34,212 nucleotides of DNA from Bifidobacterium breve (GTDB taxonomy: Bacteria; Actinomycetota; Actinomycetes; S36-B12), in contig CAMAWO010000009.1 in the NCBI GenBank assembly GCA_945861925.1, forward strand, positions 1 to 34,212. The letters are read 5' to 3'. The position numbers were made by a program, and so were the translations under genes. This document shows, piece by piece, positions 9,853-16,868 of this stretch (positions are counted from its first letter, which is position 1; each line of letters starts with the position of its first letter). A model generated the notes under the pieces. It was not told the origin of the DNA. It made no database searches and saw only the letters and a program-made list of their open reading frames with translations.

Positions 9853-9951
9853 CGAGATAGTTATTTAGAGCCTATGCGGAGGGGTTCTGACAGGCGTAGC
9901 GTCCCGGCTCACACCATGTTCTTGATTCAGGCACGAAGGGGTAAGGCGACC

Positions 9952-10266
9952 ATGACCTTGAGCAACGACTGGGCCGCCCACGCGGCCTGCCGCACGACCG
10001 ATCCGGACACGCTCTTCGTGCAGGGGGCTGCCCAGAATCGGGTGAAAGCGATTTGTCTGGGGTGCACAGTGCGGACCGAGTGTCTCGCTGATGCCCTTGA
10101 CAACAACGTTGAATTCGGTGTCTGGGGCGGCATGACCGAGCGGGAGCGTCGTGCGCTGCTCCGGCGCCGTCCGCACGTGACGTCGTGGAGCAATCTTCTT
10201 GAGACTGCACAAAGTGAGTTTGAGCGGCAGTCGCTCCTGAGTGAGCAGGTCGCGCGGGTCTCGTAA
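9952..10266 (+). CDS. whiB4: WhiB4-type iron-sulfur transcription factor
   Basis: This 104-residue protein has the four cluster-ligating cysteines of WhiB (Cys13, Cys35, Cys38, Cys44, with CxxC at 35-38) and the turn GVWGG at 56-60, followed by the basic ERERRALLRRR segment. The blocks CRTTDPD.LFV.GAAQ, DALDN.VEFGVWGGMTER and WS..LE match mycobacterial WhiB4 rather than other WhiBs, and the PBP/ATPase neighbourhood agrees. WhiB4 is a redox-sensing 4Fe-4S regulator in mycobacteria. ATG 9952 has AAGG 5 nt upstream; the frame runs open far upstream but lacks WhiB character there. A perfect TATAAT precedes it. It converges on the ATPase operon. Confidence 0.95.
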   Translation: MTLSNDWAAHAACRTTDPDTLFVQGAAQNRVKAICLGCTVRTECLADALDNNVEFGVWGGMTERERRALLRRRPHVTSWSNLLETAQSEFERQSLLSEQVARVS

Positions 10267-10298
10267 AGTTTTCGGATCGAATGAGGGTCTACCCGGCC

Positions 10299-11462
10299 CT
10301 ACGCCTCGGCAAGCAGTTGGCCGACCTCGCGAAGTCCCTGAAGATCGTGGACGTCCTCGGCAAGGGCTGGCACCGTCGTGACCGGAATGCCAGCGTGAGC
10401 TGCGGTGAATCGCTCTGCGAGGTGATGCTGACGTGACGCAACCTGCTGCCGCTGGGCGTGCAGTCTCAGGAGGGCGGCAGTGAGTGCCTCGATCTCGTCG
10501 CCGCCGTCGAGACGATCCGCTGAGGCGATCGCCTCTTCACCTGACATCTCGGTGAGCGTCACGACCTGTACCCGATTGAGGACGAGTCCGGCGAGCGGCA
10601 TTCCGTCCGCCTTGAGCCGCTCGACGAAGTAGGAGGCCTCGCGAAGGGCATCCCGCTCGGGCGTCGAGACCACGACGAACGAGGTTCCCGGGTCCTGCAG
10701 GAGGGTATAGGTCGCGTCAGCGCGCTCACGGAAGCCGCCGAAGGTCGTGTCGATCGCCGCGACGAAGTTGCCGATGTCACTGAGCACCTGGGCTCCGAGG
10801 ATCTTGCTCAGCACGCCGGTGAACAGTCCGAACCCCATGACAGCGATCTTGCCGATGCCGCGCCCCGCTCCCCGGGCCGGCGAGGTGAGAATGCGAATGA
10901 ACCGGCCGTCGAGAAAGGAACCGAGTCGTGCAGGGGCGTCGAGAAAGTCAAGAGCGTTACGGGCGGGCGGGGTGTCGACGATGATGAGATCCCAAGTGCC
11001 GTCGCGGTCGGCTTCAGTGCGCAGTTGCCCGAGCTTTTCCATCGCCATGTACTCCTGCGTTCCGGCGAATGACGAGGACAGGGCCTGATAGAACGGATTC
11101 GCAAGGATCGCCTGCGCCCGCTCCGGATCCGAATGCGCCTCGACAACCTCGTCGAAGGTGCGCTTCATGTCGAGCATCATCGCGTCAAGGGAGCCGGCTC
11201 CGGCGATTCCCTCGACCGCCCGCGGTGTGTTGTCGAGTGTGGTGAGCCCCATGGCCTGGGCAAGCCTTCGTGCTGGATCGATGGTGAGAACGCACACCCT
11301 TCGACCCTGCTCCGCGGCACGCAGGGCAATCGCAGCCGCCGTGGTTGTCTTGCCGACGCCGCCGGCTCCGGTGCACACAATGATTCTGATCGAGCGATCA
11401 CCGAGGATGCTGTCGATGCGCAATGGTGGCGCATCGACCGAGACCTGACCCCTGACGGTCAT
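10299..11462 (-). CDS. Get3/ArsA-like ATPase, second subunit (Rv3680-like)
   Basis: The 387-residue protein is an ArsA/Get3-family P-loop ATPase with IVCTGAGGVGKTTTAAAIAL (about 28-47), VLTIDPARRLAQAMG, and DTPPARNALDFLDAPARL as the switch region. The signature lysine of the deviant Walker A (KGGxGKT) is Ala here, while the catalytic-loop Lys and Thr remain. The start overlaps the upstream ATPase stop as ATGA, so the pair is coupled and likely forms a heterodimer, as reported for Rv3679/Rv3680 in M. tuberculosis. It lacks ArsA arsenite-binding cysteine clusters and there are no ars genes nearby, so arsenite transport is unlikely. Client handling of membrane proteins or envelope lipids is inference. 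Confidence 0.9.
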   Translation of the reverse strand: MTVRGQVSVDAPPLRIDSILGDRSIRIIVCTGAGGVGKTTTAAAIALRAAEQGRRVCVLTIDPARRLAQAMGLTTLDNTPRAVEGIAGAGSLDAMMLDMKRTFDEVVEAHSDPERAQAILANPFYQALSSSFAGTQEYMAMEKLGQLRTEADRDGTWDLIIVDTPPARNALDFLDAPARLGSFLDGRFIRILTSPARGAGRGIGKIAVMGFGLFTGVLSKILGAQVLSDIGNFVAAIDTTFGGFRERADATYTLLQDPGTSFVVVSTPERDALREASYFVERLKADGMPLAGLVLNRVQVVTLTEMSGEEAIASADRLDGGDEIEALTAALLRLHAQRQQVASRQHHLAERFTAAHAGIPVTTVPALAEDVHDLQGLREVGQLLAEA

Positions 11463-12448
11463 CGGACACCCTCCGACCGAAGGAGGAGTGCGATCTCGTA
11501 CAGGGCACCGAGGTCGATGCCATCGGGAATCATCGGGAGGGTGAAGGTCGGGAGGTCGAGTTCATCGATGCGTCTGCGTTCCCTCGTTTCTAGATCGACG
11601 CGTGCTGCGTGATCTCGGGCCTCTAGTCCGAGTGCGGCCGCCACGAGGGCCGGATCGGTTCGCACCCCTGCGGCTGCTGCCGCGGCAGCGACGGCGTCAA
11701 GTGGCAGGGTCCCCTCCCGCGCCTGAACAAGTTGGTCAGCTGAAAGCATCGCGGGCCGTGTCATATTCACGAAGATCCCGCCGACTGGTAGCCCGTCGGC
11801 ACGCAACTCCTCGATGCCGTCGACGGTTTCCTGAACGGGCATCTCCTCGAGGAGGGTTACGAGATGAACGGCGGTACGAGGGGAGGCGATCACGCTCATG
11901 ACCAGTTCAGCGTGCTTGTGAATGGGTCCGACTTTCGCAAGCCCCGAGACCTCTGAATTCACGTTGAGAAAATTGGCGATCCGGCCGGTGGGTGGCGCAT
12001 CGAGGACGATCGCCTGGTAGGCATCAGGAGCGTTCTTATCGATCCTGCGCACGAGTTCGCAGGCCTTTCCGGTGAGGAGGACATCGCGAAGACCGGGCGC
12101 GATGGTCGTTGCAAAGTCGATGGCGCCGATCTTCTTCAGGACCGACCCGGCGCGCCGCAGGTTGTAGAAGATCTCGAGGTAGTCGAGGAGCGCCTCGTGC
12201 GGATCAACGGGAAGGGCCCAGACCTCGCCGCCACCGGGCGCAACCGCCACCTTGCGCTCGGTGTACGGCAGGGGAGCGGTGTCGAAGAGTTGGGCAATGC
12301 CCTGCCTGCCCTCAACCTCCATGAGGAGGGTTCGCTTGCCGTCGTGTGCAAGGGCGAGCGCAAGGGCCGCAGCAATCGTCGTCTTCCCGGCGCCCCCCTT
12401 GCCCGATACGACGTGGAGGGCGACGCCCGGCCACCTCGTCTGTGTCAC
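11459..12448 (-). CDS. Get3/ArsA-like ATPase, first subunit (Rv3679-like)
   Basis: The 329-residue protein has an intact deviant Walker A, VVSGKGGAGKTTIAAALALAL, at about residues 13-33, followed by LLMEVEGRQGIAQLF and a switch segment VLDAPPTGRIANFL matching the Get3 DxPPTG-type motif. The C-terminal third has a Rossmann-like strand GGIFVNMTRP. I chose GTG 12448 because the family begins a few residues before the first strand and a TACGCT -10-like hexamer lies 6 nt upstream, giving a leaderless transcript. It is divergent from the DUF4177-RidA operon across only 47 nt. Its stop overlaps the second ATPase start. Confidence 0.9.
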   Translation of the reverse strand: MTQTRWPGVALHVVSGKGGAGKTTIAAALALALAHDGKRTLLMEVEGRQGIAQLFDTAPLPYTERKVAVAPGGGEVWALPVDPHEALLDYLEIFYNLRRAGSVLKKIGAIDFATTIAPGLRDVLLTGKACELVRRIDKNAPDAYQAIVLDAPPTGRIANFLNVNSEVSGLAKVGPIHKHAELVMSVIASPRTAVHLVTLLEEMPVQETVDGIEELRADGLPVGGIFVNMTRPAMLSADQLVQAREGTLPLDAVAAAAAAAGVRTDPALVAAALGLEARDHAARVDLETRERRRIDELDLPTFTLPMIPDGIDLGALYEIALLLRSEGVR

Positions 12449-12454
12449 GGCCTC

Positions 12455-12460
12455 AGCGTA
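12455..12460 (-). promoter_or_regulatory. Putative -10 (TACGCT) of the ATPase pair, leaderless
   Basis: On the minus strand TACGCT ends 6 nt before GTG 12448. It faces the plus-strand -10 at 12484 with 23 bp between the hexamers. Confidence 0.45.
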
Positions 12461-12483
12461 ATCGGGATCGGCTGAACAAGGGC

Positions 12484-12489
12484 TAGTGT
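12484..12489 (+). promoter_or_regulatory. Putative -10 (TAGTGT) of the DUF4177-RidA operon, leaderless
   Basis: TAGTGT ends 6 nt before ATG 12496 with no Shine-Dalgarno. Its position mirrors the minus-strand element at 12455. Confidence 0.45.
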
Positions 12490-12495
12490 GCATCC

Positions 12496-12651
12496 ATGAC
12501 CGCATGGGAGTACGCCACCGTTCCGCTACTCGTTCACGCCACGAAGGCGATCCTCGACACCTGGGGAAGTGACGGTTGGGAACTCGTTCAGGTGGTTCCC
12601 GGTCCTAACCCGGACAATATGGTCGCCTACCTGAAGCGTCCGATCGCCTAA
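12496..12651 (+). CDS. DUF4177 small protein (Rv3678A-like)
   Basis: This is a 51-residue ORF starting MTAWEYATVPLL and ending VAYLKRPIA. The pattern WEY.tVPLl..A.k.iLd.WG..GWELVqVvpGp....vAYlKRP is that of the small DUF4177-type proteins that stand between the ATPase pair and RidA in actinobacteria, such as Rv3678A. No function is known. Support comes from the conserved pattern, a -10-like hexamer 6 nt before the ATG, and its position 35 nt before RidA in the same direction. Confidence 0.85.
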   Translation: MTAWEYATVPLLVHATKAILDTWGSDGWELVQVVPGPNPDNMVAYLKRPIA

Positions 12652-12686
12652 CCCACGGACCCAATCGACCAACCCAAGGAGAAGCG

Positions 12687-13160
12687 ATGAGTGACGAGTC
12701 TCACGTTGAAGCAAGGCTTGCTGCCCTTGGCTTGACGGTGCCGCAGGTCACGGTCCCGCTCGCCGCCTATATTCCGGCAGTGCGTACCGGCAACCTCATC
12801 TACACCTCGGGGCAGTTGCCCATGATCGATGGCGCGTTGGCAGTTACCGGAAAGGTGGGCGGGGCGGTCAGCGCGGAGGAGGCCGCCGAACTCGCGAAGA
12901 TTTGTGCCCTCAATGCGATCGCTGCCGTGCGCTCAGTCATCGGGGACCTCGACAAGGTCGTTCGAGTCGTGAAGGTCGTCGGGTTCGTTGCGAGCTCTCC
13001 CGAGTTCACCGGCCAGCCTGCCGTGGTGAACGGTGCGAGCAACCTCCTTGCGGAGGCCTTCGGCGATGCTGGGGTGCATGCGCGCTCGGCCGTCGGTGTC
13101 GCTGCTCTTCCGCTCGACGCCCCGGTCGAGGTCGAGATGATCGTCGAAGTCGCCGACTAG
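12687..13160 (+). CDS. RidA/YjgF-family protein (Rv3678c-like)
   Basis: The 157-residue product is a RidA-superfamily enamine/imine deaminase-like protein. Its blocks are GNLIYTSGQLPMIDG, a long helix SAEEAAELAKICALNAIAAVRS, and the end segment HARSAVGVAALPLDAPVEVEMIVEV with the conserved Arg that binds carboxylate substrates in RidA. It belongs to the longer actinobacterial subgroup with an extra N-terminal helix (VEARLAALGLTVPQV), so removal of reactive 2-aminoacrylate is possible but not certain. AAGGAG sits 6 nt before ATG 12687. The Nudix gene starts (GTG) directly after its stop. Confidence 0.92.
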   Translation: MSDESHVEARLAALGLTVPQVTVPLAAYIPAVRTGNLIYTSGQLPMIDGALAVTGKVGGAVSAEEAAELAKICALNAIAAVRSVIGDLDKVVRVVKVVGFVASSPEFTGQPAVVNGASNLLAEAFGDAGVHARSAVGVAALPLDAPVEVEMIVEVAD

Positions 13161-13877
13161 GTGACCGGGGTGGTGCCCGTACCGAGGCCGGCCGCAACGG
13201 TCGTGCTCCTGCGCGACCGCGACGGCGATCTCGAAGTCTTCATGATGAAGCGAGTGCTCACGATGCCCTTCGCTCCGGGCATGCACGTCTTTCCCGGCGG
13301 ACGGCTCGACCCCGCCGATCTTGTGACGGGTGCAACGCTCCCCGACCCGGGCCGGATCTTCGCACGCGATGCGCGGCGGGCGAGCAGCGACGAGGTCGAA
13401 TACCGGGCGCTCGTGTCGTGCGCCATGCGCGAACTCGCCGAGGAGTCCGGGGTCACCGTCCCCCTTCCCGATCTCCACCTCGCCGATCACTGGATCACCC
13501 CCGAGGTCGAGGGGCGCCGCTTCGACACTCGATTCTTCGTAGCGCCGATGCCCAAGGAGCAGCAGGCGGTGCTCACCGGTACCGAGGCGCAGTCCGTGTG
13601 CTGGGTACGGCCAGCCCATGCCCTTGAAGAGCATGAGGCCGGCCGCATGCCGCTCCTGCGCCCGACCATCCGCGTGCTTGAGTACCTCGGCCAGTTCAAC
13701 GATTCATTAGCCGTTATCGCCGCTGTGCAGGAGCGGCCGATCCTGCCGATGCTGCCGCGGCGAATCGTGGCCGATGACGGGTCCGTCGTATGGGCGATGG
13801 TGAACGGACGCACCGGCGATCTGATCGAGGGCGAGGTCGAGCCGCCGCAATTCTGGGAGTTGACGGGGGTCAAATGA
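13161..13877 (+). CDS. Nudix hydrolase, NUDT19-like with long insertion
   Basis: The 238-residue protein shows the Nudix hallmarks with an insertion: FPGGRLDPAD at about 44-53 and RELAEESGV at 90-98, with nearly 40 residues between glycines and the REx2EE part instead of the usual spacing. That spacing is typical of NUDT19-type CoA/acyl-CoA-related hydrolases. A C-terminal extension ends PPQFWELTGVK. The substrate is not determinable. GTG 13161 abuts the RidA stop, and the stop overlaps the next start (ATGA at 13874), so RidA, Nudix and MBL proteins are coupled. A similar protein adjoins Rv3677c-type genes in several actinobacteria, as I recall. Confidence 0.85.
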   Translation: MTGVVPVPRPAATVVLLRDRDGDLEVFMMKRVLTMPFAPGMHVFPGGRLDPADLVTGATLPDPGRIFARDARRASSDEVEYRALVSCAMRELAEESGVTVPLPDLHLADHWITPEVEGRRFDTRFFVAPMPKEQQAVLTGTEAQSVCWVRPAHALEEHEAGRMPLLRPTIRVLEYLGQFNDSLAVIAAVQERPILPMLPRRIVADDGSVVWAMVNGRTGDLIEGEVEPPQFWELTGVK

Positions 13878-14704
13878 GCGGACGACTGCTGCCCGCAGGT
13901 GATGCGAGCGACTCCGAGCCCTGGGCTAGCGGGTCGAAGACAGTCGCCGCGACCCTGGTCCTCGCCCCCAATCCGTCCGCGTGGACCCTTGACGGGACGA
14001 ACACCTGGTTGCTGAGCAGCCCCGGCTCGGGACAGACCATCGTCGTCGACCCGGGGCCCGCAGACCTCGCGCACCTCGAACTGATCGTCGCTCGTGCCCT
14101 CGCCGTCGACTCACCGGTCACCACGATCCTGCTCACCCACGGCCATGCTGATCATTCAGCCGGTGCCCGCCTGCTGGCCGACATGACGGGAGCGGAGGTG
14201 CGCGCTGTCGACCCCGAACACCGGCTCGGGTCCGAGGGCCTCGTCGGAGGCGAGGTCCTCACGGCCGGATCCCTCGAGGTCCACGTCGTCGCGACCCCCG
14301 GCCACACGAGCGACAGTGTCTGCCTTCTCATCGAATCCGAGGGGTCACTTCTCACCGGCGACACCGTGCTCGGACGCGGCACGACCGTTGTCGCCTGGCC
14401 CGACGGTGAACTTGGTCCCTATCTCGAGTCACTCCAGCACTTGCGCGAACTGGCCGGTGAGAAACGCGTCCACCGCATCCTGCCGGGCCACGGACCTCTG
14501 CTGCCGAACCCAGGTCAGGTTCTCGACGGCTACCTCGAGCATCGCCGGGTGAGGCTTGACGAGGTGCGCAGTGCGGTGTCTCGCGGGATCACGGATCCGC
14601 TTGCCATTGTTGCCGAGGTGTACGCCGCGACGCCCAAAGCGTTGTGGCCGGCCGCGGAGATGTCGGTCCGGGCTCAGCTCGCCTACCTTGCCGCTGAAGA
14701 CTAA
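13874..14704 (+). CDS. MBL-fold metallo-hydrolase (Rv3677c-like, LACTB2-type)
   Basis: The 276-residue protein has the metal-binding motif THGHADHS (88-95), then ATPGHTSDSVCLL, LTGDTVLGRG and ILPGHGPLL, in the order found in LACTB2/RNase Z-like hydrolases. The C-terminal winged-helix-like part (LDGYLEHRRVRLDEVRSAV...PLAIVAEVY) is typical of LACTB2, which is an endoribonuclease in animals; the bacterial substrate is uncertain. The start overlaps the Nudix stop. The gene is the last of the DUF4177-RidA-Nudix-MBL operon and is followed after 42 nt by a 73-nt palindromic repeat. Confidence 0.9.
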   Translation: MSGRLLPAGDASDSEPWASGSKTVAATLVLAPNPSAWTLDGTNTWLLSSPGSGQTIVVDPGPADLAHLELIVARALAVDSPVTTILLTHGHADHSAGARLLADMTGAEVRAVDPEHRLGSEGLVGGEVLTAGSLEVHVVATPGHTSDSVCLLIESEGSLLTGDTVLGRGTTVVAWPDGELGPYLESLQHLRELAGEKRVHRILPGHGPLLPNPGQVLDGYLEHRRVRLDEVRSAVSRGITDPLAIVAEVYAATPKALWPAAEMSVRAQLAYLAAED

Positions 14705-14746
14705 GGGCTTGGTCTTGAAGTCGGAGTTCGCCAGCCGGCGCGCGGA

Positions 14747-14819
14747 GTGGGACAACGAGCAGAATCCTGGCCGAATCGGCCGAAATTCCGCACGTTCTCC
14801 CAGCTCATGGGACAAACGG
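14747..14819 (-). repeat. 73-nt palindromic intergenic repeat, copy A
   Basis: Read on the minus strand, it starts CCGTTTGTCCCATGAGC and ends CGTTGTCCCAC. By hand count it matches the copy at 24531-24603 at 59 of 73 positions with no gaps. Internal complementarity includes TCCCA/TGGGA at the start and GCGGAAT/ATTCTGC around the centre. It lies between the convergent MBL and mazF stops. The rest of 14705-14826 shows no gene. Confidence 0.8.
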
Positions 14820-14826
14820 GGAGGGG

Positions 14827-15132
14827 TTATTGCTGATGGAGGTCGAAGGCGTGGCTCAGGGCAGCGGCGAGCGGTGCCTCTTGCTCCGGGAGCAAAAGCC
14901 CGATTTGGCGGCCGATGTCGGAGGCCCGGATCGTCAGGATGTTGTCAAGGGACACGACACTCTCGGCGTCGAGGCCGTTGCGCGGCCCGACTGGGAGCTC
15001 GGTCGGCAGCCCTTTCGCCCGTGACGTGATCGGGGCAACCGAGACCCGAAGCATTGATCGGCGTACGCCCTCACGCGTGAGGATGAGGACGGGGCGGGAC
15101 TTGTCGAGATTGGCGAGGTGAATCGGTCGCAT
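14827..15132 (-). CDS. MazF/PemK-family toxin
   Basis: The 101-residue protein begins MRPIHLANLDKSRPVLILTRE, the typical first strands of actinobacterial MazF-like endoribonucleases, followed by SMLRVSVAPITSRAKGLPTELPVG (the conserved T/S near the active site) and ESVVSLDNILTIRASDIG. Such toxins cleave mRNA or tRNA at short sequences and are neutralised by the cognate antitoxin. The start is ATG 15132 or GTG 15141; the latter lies one base after the antitoxin stop. The RHH antitoxin gene is immediately upstream. The C terminus ends 7 nt before a palindromic repeat. Confidence 0.88.
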   Translation of the reverse strand: MRPIHLANLDKSRPVLILTREGVRRSMLRVSVAPITSRAKGLPTELPVGPRNGLDAESVVSLDNILTIRASDIGRQIGLLLPEQEAPLAAALSHAFDLHQQ

Positions 15133-15142
15133 GCCCTGCACA

Positions 15143-15379
15143 TCAATCCAACGCCTCGAGGCTTCGGCTGAGATACGCGTCAAGGCCCTCAAGGTCCTCG
15201 TAGGTGCTGCCGTGGGCCGTAATGACGGCGACTTCCTTGGCCCAGACCCGGCGCCGCAATTCCCGAAGGAGGGCTGCCTCAACGATGGACGCCCGGCTCG
15301 GCTCCTCGCCGGACTGCACCAAACTGTCGAGCTCAGCGACGAGTTCATCCGGGAGGCGAACAGCAATCTGGGTCGACAT
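15143..15379 (-). CDS. Ribbon-helix-helix (CopG-type) antitoxin
   Basis: The 78-residue protein starts MSTQIAVRLPDELVAELDSLVQ, the beta-strand plus first helix of an RHH/CopG fold, and continues ASIVEAALLRELRRRVWAKEVAV as the second helix. The C-terminal part (about 50-78, acidic: STYEDLEGLDAYLSRSLEALD) would wrap the MazF toxin. It stands first in the toxin-antitoxin operon. A TAGCGT hexamer ends 6 nt before the ATG, and an imperfect inverted repeat lies just beyond, a good operator for autorepression. Confidence 0.88.
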   Translation of the reverse strand: MSTQIAVRLPDELVAELDSLVQSGEEPSRASIVEAALLRELRRRVWAKEVAVITAHGSTYEDLEGLDAYLSRSLEALD

Positions 15380-15385
15380 GCGTGA

Positions 15386-15391
15386 ACGCTA
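15386..15391 (-). promoter_or_regulatory. Putative -10 (TAGCGT) of the toxin-antitoxin operon, leaderless
   Basis: On the minus strand TAGCGT ends 6 nt before ATG 15379; there is no Shine-Dalgarno. Confidence 0.5.
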
Positions 15392-15395
15392 CCAC

Positions 15396-15418
15396 TTGGG
15401 ATGCAACATGCATACCAA
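15396..15418. promoter_or_regulatory. Inverted repeat, likely antitoxin operator
   Basis: TTGGGATGCA (15396-15405) and TGCATACCAA (15409-15418) are inverted with 9 of 10 pairs and a 3-nt spacer. The element covers the -35 and spacer region of the RHH promoter, where the antitoxin or its toxin complex could repress. Confidence 0.6.
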
Positions 15419-15426
15419 TGGACCTG

Positions 15427-16101
15427 TTATCGAGCCCGACGTCCGAGGCGCTCGACGTCGAGAATCATGACCTGCCGTGACTCGAGCCGAATCCACCCGC
15501 GCTGAGCGAAGTCAGCGAGAGCCTTATTCACCGTCTCTCGGGAGGCGCCGACCAACTGAGCCAATTCCTCCTGGGTCATGTCGTGTGTCACTAGGAGGCC
15601 CTCCGAGGTGATCTCCCCGAACTTCTCACCGAGGTCCATGAGCGCCTTGGCGACGCGGCCGGGAACGTCGGAGAAGACGAGGTCGGCCATGGCCTCGTTT
15701 GTGCGCCGAAGGCGGCGGGCCAGGGCCTGGAGCAGCGCCGTCGCAACCTCCGGGCGGCCAGCGAGCCACGGGCGCAGTTGCTCATTGCTCAGGGCCAGGA
15801 TGACGGCATCGGTGAGGGCTGTCGCGGTCGAGGTCCGCTGTCCGGGATCGAACAGGCTCAGCTCACCGAACATCTCACCGGGGCCGAGGATGGCGAGCAG
15901 AGATTCGCGTCCATCGTTTGAGGACTGCCCCAATTTCACCTTCCCTTCGAGGATCACGTACATCCTGTCCCCAGGCTCCCCCTCCTGAAAGATGATCTCG
16001 CCCTTGGTGACTGAACGTTCCGTGAGGGATGAGCGCAGGGCAGCCGCACCCTCGGGATCGAGCGCGAGGAACAGCGGGGCTTGCATCAGCACATCGTCCA
16101 C
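15427..16101 (-). CDS. crp: Crp/Fnr-family transcriptional regulator
   Basis: The 224-residue protein has an N-terminal cyclic-nucleotide-binding barrel (FQEGEPGDRMYVILEGKVKL; GPGEMFGELSLFDPGQRTSTATA, with the Glu and Arg of the phosphate-binding cassette), a long dimerisation helix and a C-terminal winged helix (MTQEELAQLVGASRETVNKALADFAQRGWI). It matches the Rv3676 Crp/GlxR group, which binds cAMP and controls hundreds of genes. Its position beside nth agrees. GTG 16101 is preceded by CAGAAT ending 6 nt upstream and by no Shine-Dalgarno. I see no good TGTGA-N6-TCACA site near it. Confidence 0.95.
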   Translation of the reverse strand: MDDVLMQAPLFLALDPEGAAALRSSLTERSVTKGEIIFQEGEPGDRMYVILEGKVKLGQSSNDGRESLLAILGPGEMFGELSLFDPGQRTSTATALTDAVILALSNEQLRPWLAGRPEVATALLQALARRLRRTNEAMADLVFSDVPGRVAKALMDLGEKFGEITSEGLLVTHDMTQEELAQLVGASRETVNKALADFAQRGWIRLESRQVMILDVERLGRRAR

Positions 16102-16107
16102 GCGATC

Positions 16108-16113
16108 ATTCTG
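16108..16113 (-). promoter_or_regulatory. Putative -10 (CAGAAT) of crp, leaderless
   Basis: On the minus strand CAGAAT matches the -10 consensus at four of six positions and ends exactly 6 nt before GTG 16101. Confidence 0.4.
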
Positions 16114-16160
16114 TCCTATTTGACGGAGGTACGTGCAGTCGAAGTGTGTCGTGTGCCAAT

Positions 16161-16166
16161 TAGTCT
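16161..16166 (+). promoter_or_regulatory. Putative -10 (TAGTCT) of the nth operon, leaderless
   Basis: TAGTCT ends 6 nt before GTG 16173. The crp and nth start codons are 71 nt apart and point away from each other. Confidence 0.45.
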
Positions 16167-16172
16167 TGGCGA

Positions 16173-16868
16173 GTGAGTGAATCGGGCGTATCCACGCGGC
16201 AGGTGAGCACGGTCGTCCAAGCCCTCGGGCAGCAATACCCTGATGTCCGCTGCGAGCTGGACTTCACCTCACCGCTCGAACTCCTCATGGCCACGGTGCT
16301 GAGCGCCCAGTGCACTGACGTGAAAGTAAACGAGGTAACGCCCCGTCTGTTCGCGCGATACCCCACAGCCGAGTCGCTGGCCTCATCCGTCCTTGCCGAG
16401 CTGGAGGAGGTGATCAGGCCGACGGGCTTCTTTCGACAGAAGGCGGCCACCCTCAAGGGAATCGGGCAAGGCCTCTGCGAGCGATTCGGTGGGGAGGTAC
16501 CCGATTCGTTGGAGGACCTCGTGTCACTGCCGGGCGTCGGGCGCAAGACGGCAAATGTCGTTCTCGGCGAGGCCTTCGGCATACCGAGCATCGCCGTCGA
16601 CACTCACGTGCTGCGAGTCGCTCGGCGGCTTGGCTGGACCACGCAGACCGAACCCGTCAAGGTCGAACGGGACCTCATGGCCCTCATCCCCAAAGCCCAG
16701 TGGACCAAGGTGTCGCAACTCGTCATCTGGCACGGCCGTCGCCGGTGCCACGCGCGGCGGCCCGCCTGCGGTGCATGCACCCTCGCGACCTCGTGCCCGT
16801 CGTTCGGCGAGGGCCCGACGGAACCTTCCGAGGCTGCCGGGCTCGTCAGAGCCGGTGTCCGCCGATGA
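16173..16868 (+). CDS. nth: Endonuclease III
   Basis: This bifunctional DNA glycosylase/AP lyase removes oxidised pyrimidines. The 231-residue protein has the helix-hairpin-helix LPGVGRKTANVVL with catalytic Lys125, the catalytic Asp143 in VDTHVLRVARRLG, and the 4Fe-4S ligands Cys192-X6-Cys199-X2-Cys202-X5-Cys208. The C-terminal tail is extended by about 20 residues past the cluster. GTG 16173 is supported by the -10-like hexamer 6 nt upstream. Its stop overlaps the Nudix start (ATGA at 16865), making an nth-Nudix-marP operon like the mycobacterial one. Confidence 0.97.
   Translation: MSESGVSTRQVSTVVQALGQQYPDVRCELDFTSPLELLMATVLSAQCTDVKVNEVTPRLFARYPTAESLASSVLAELEEVIRPTGFFRQKAATLKGIGQGLCERFGGEVPDSLEDLVSLPGVGRKTANVVLGEAFGIPSIAVDTHVLRVARRLGWTTQTEPVKVERDLMALIPKAQWTKVSQLVIWHGRRRCHARRPACGACTLATSCPSFGEGPTEPSEAAGLVRAGVRR

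Noticed and set aside
15427-16172. Crp autoregulatory site in the crp-nth gap
   Set aside because: TGTG-like stretches occur (AGTGTGTCGTGTG) but no symmetrical TGTGA-N6-TCACA pair could be found.
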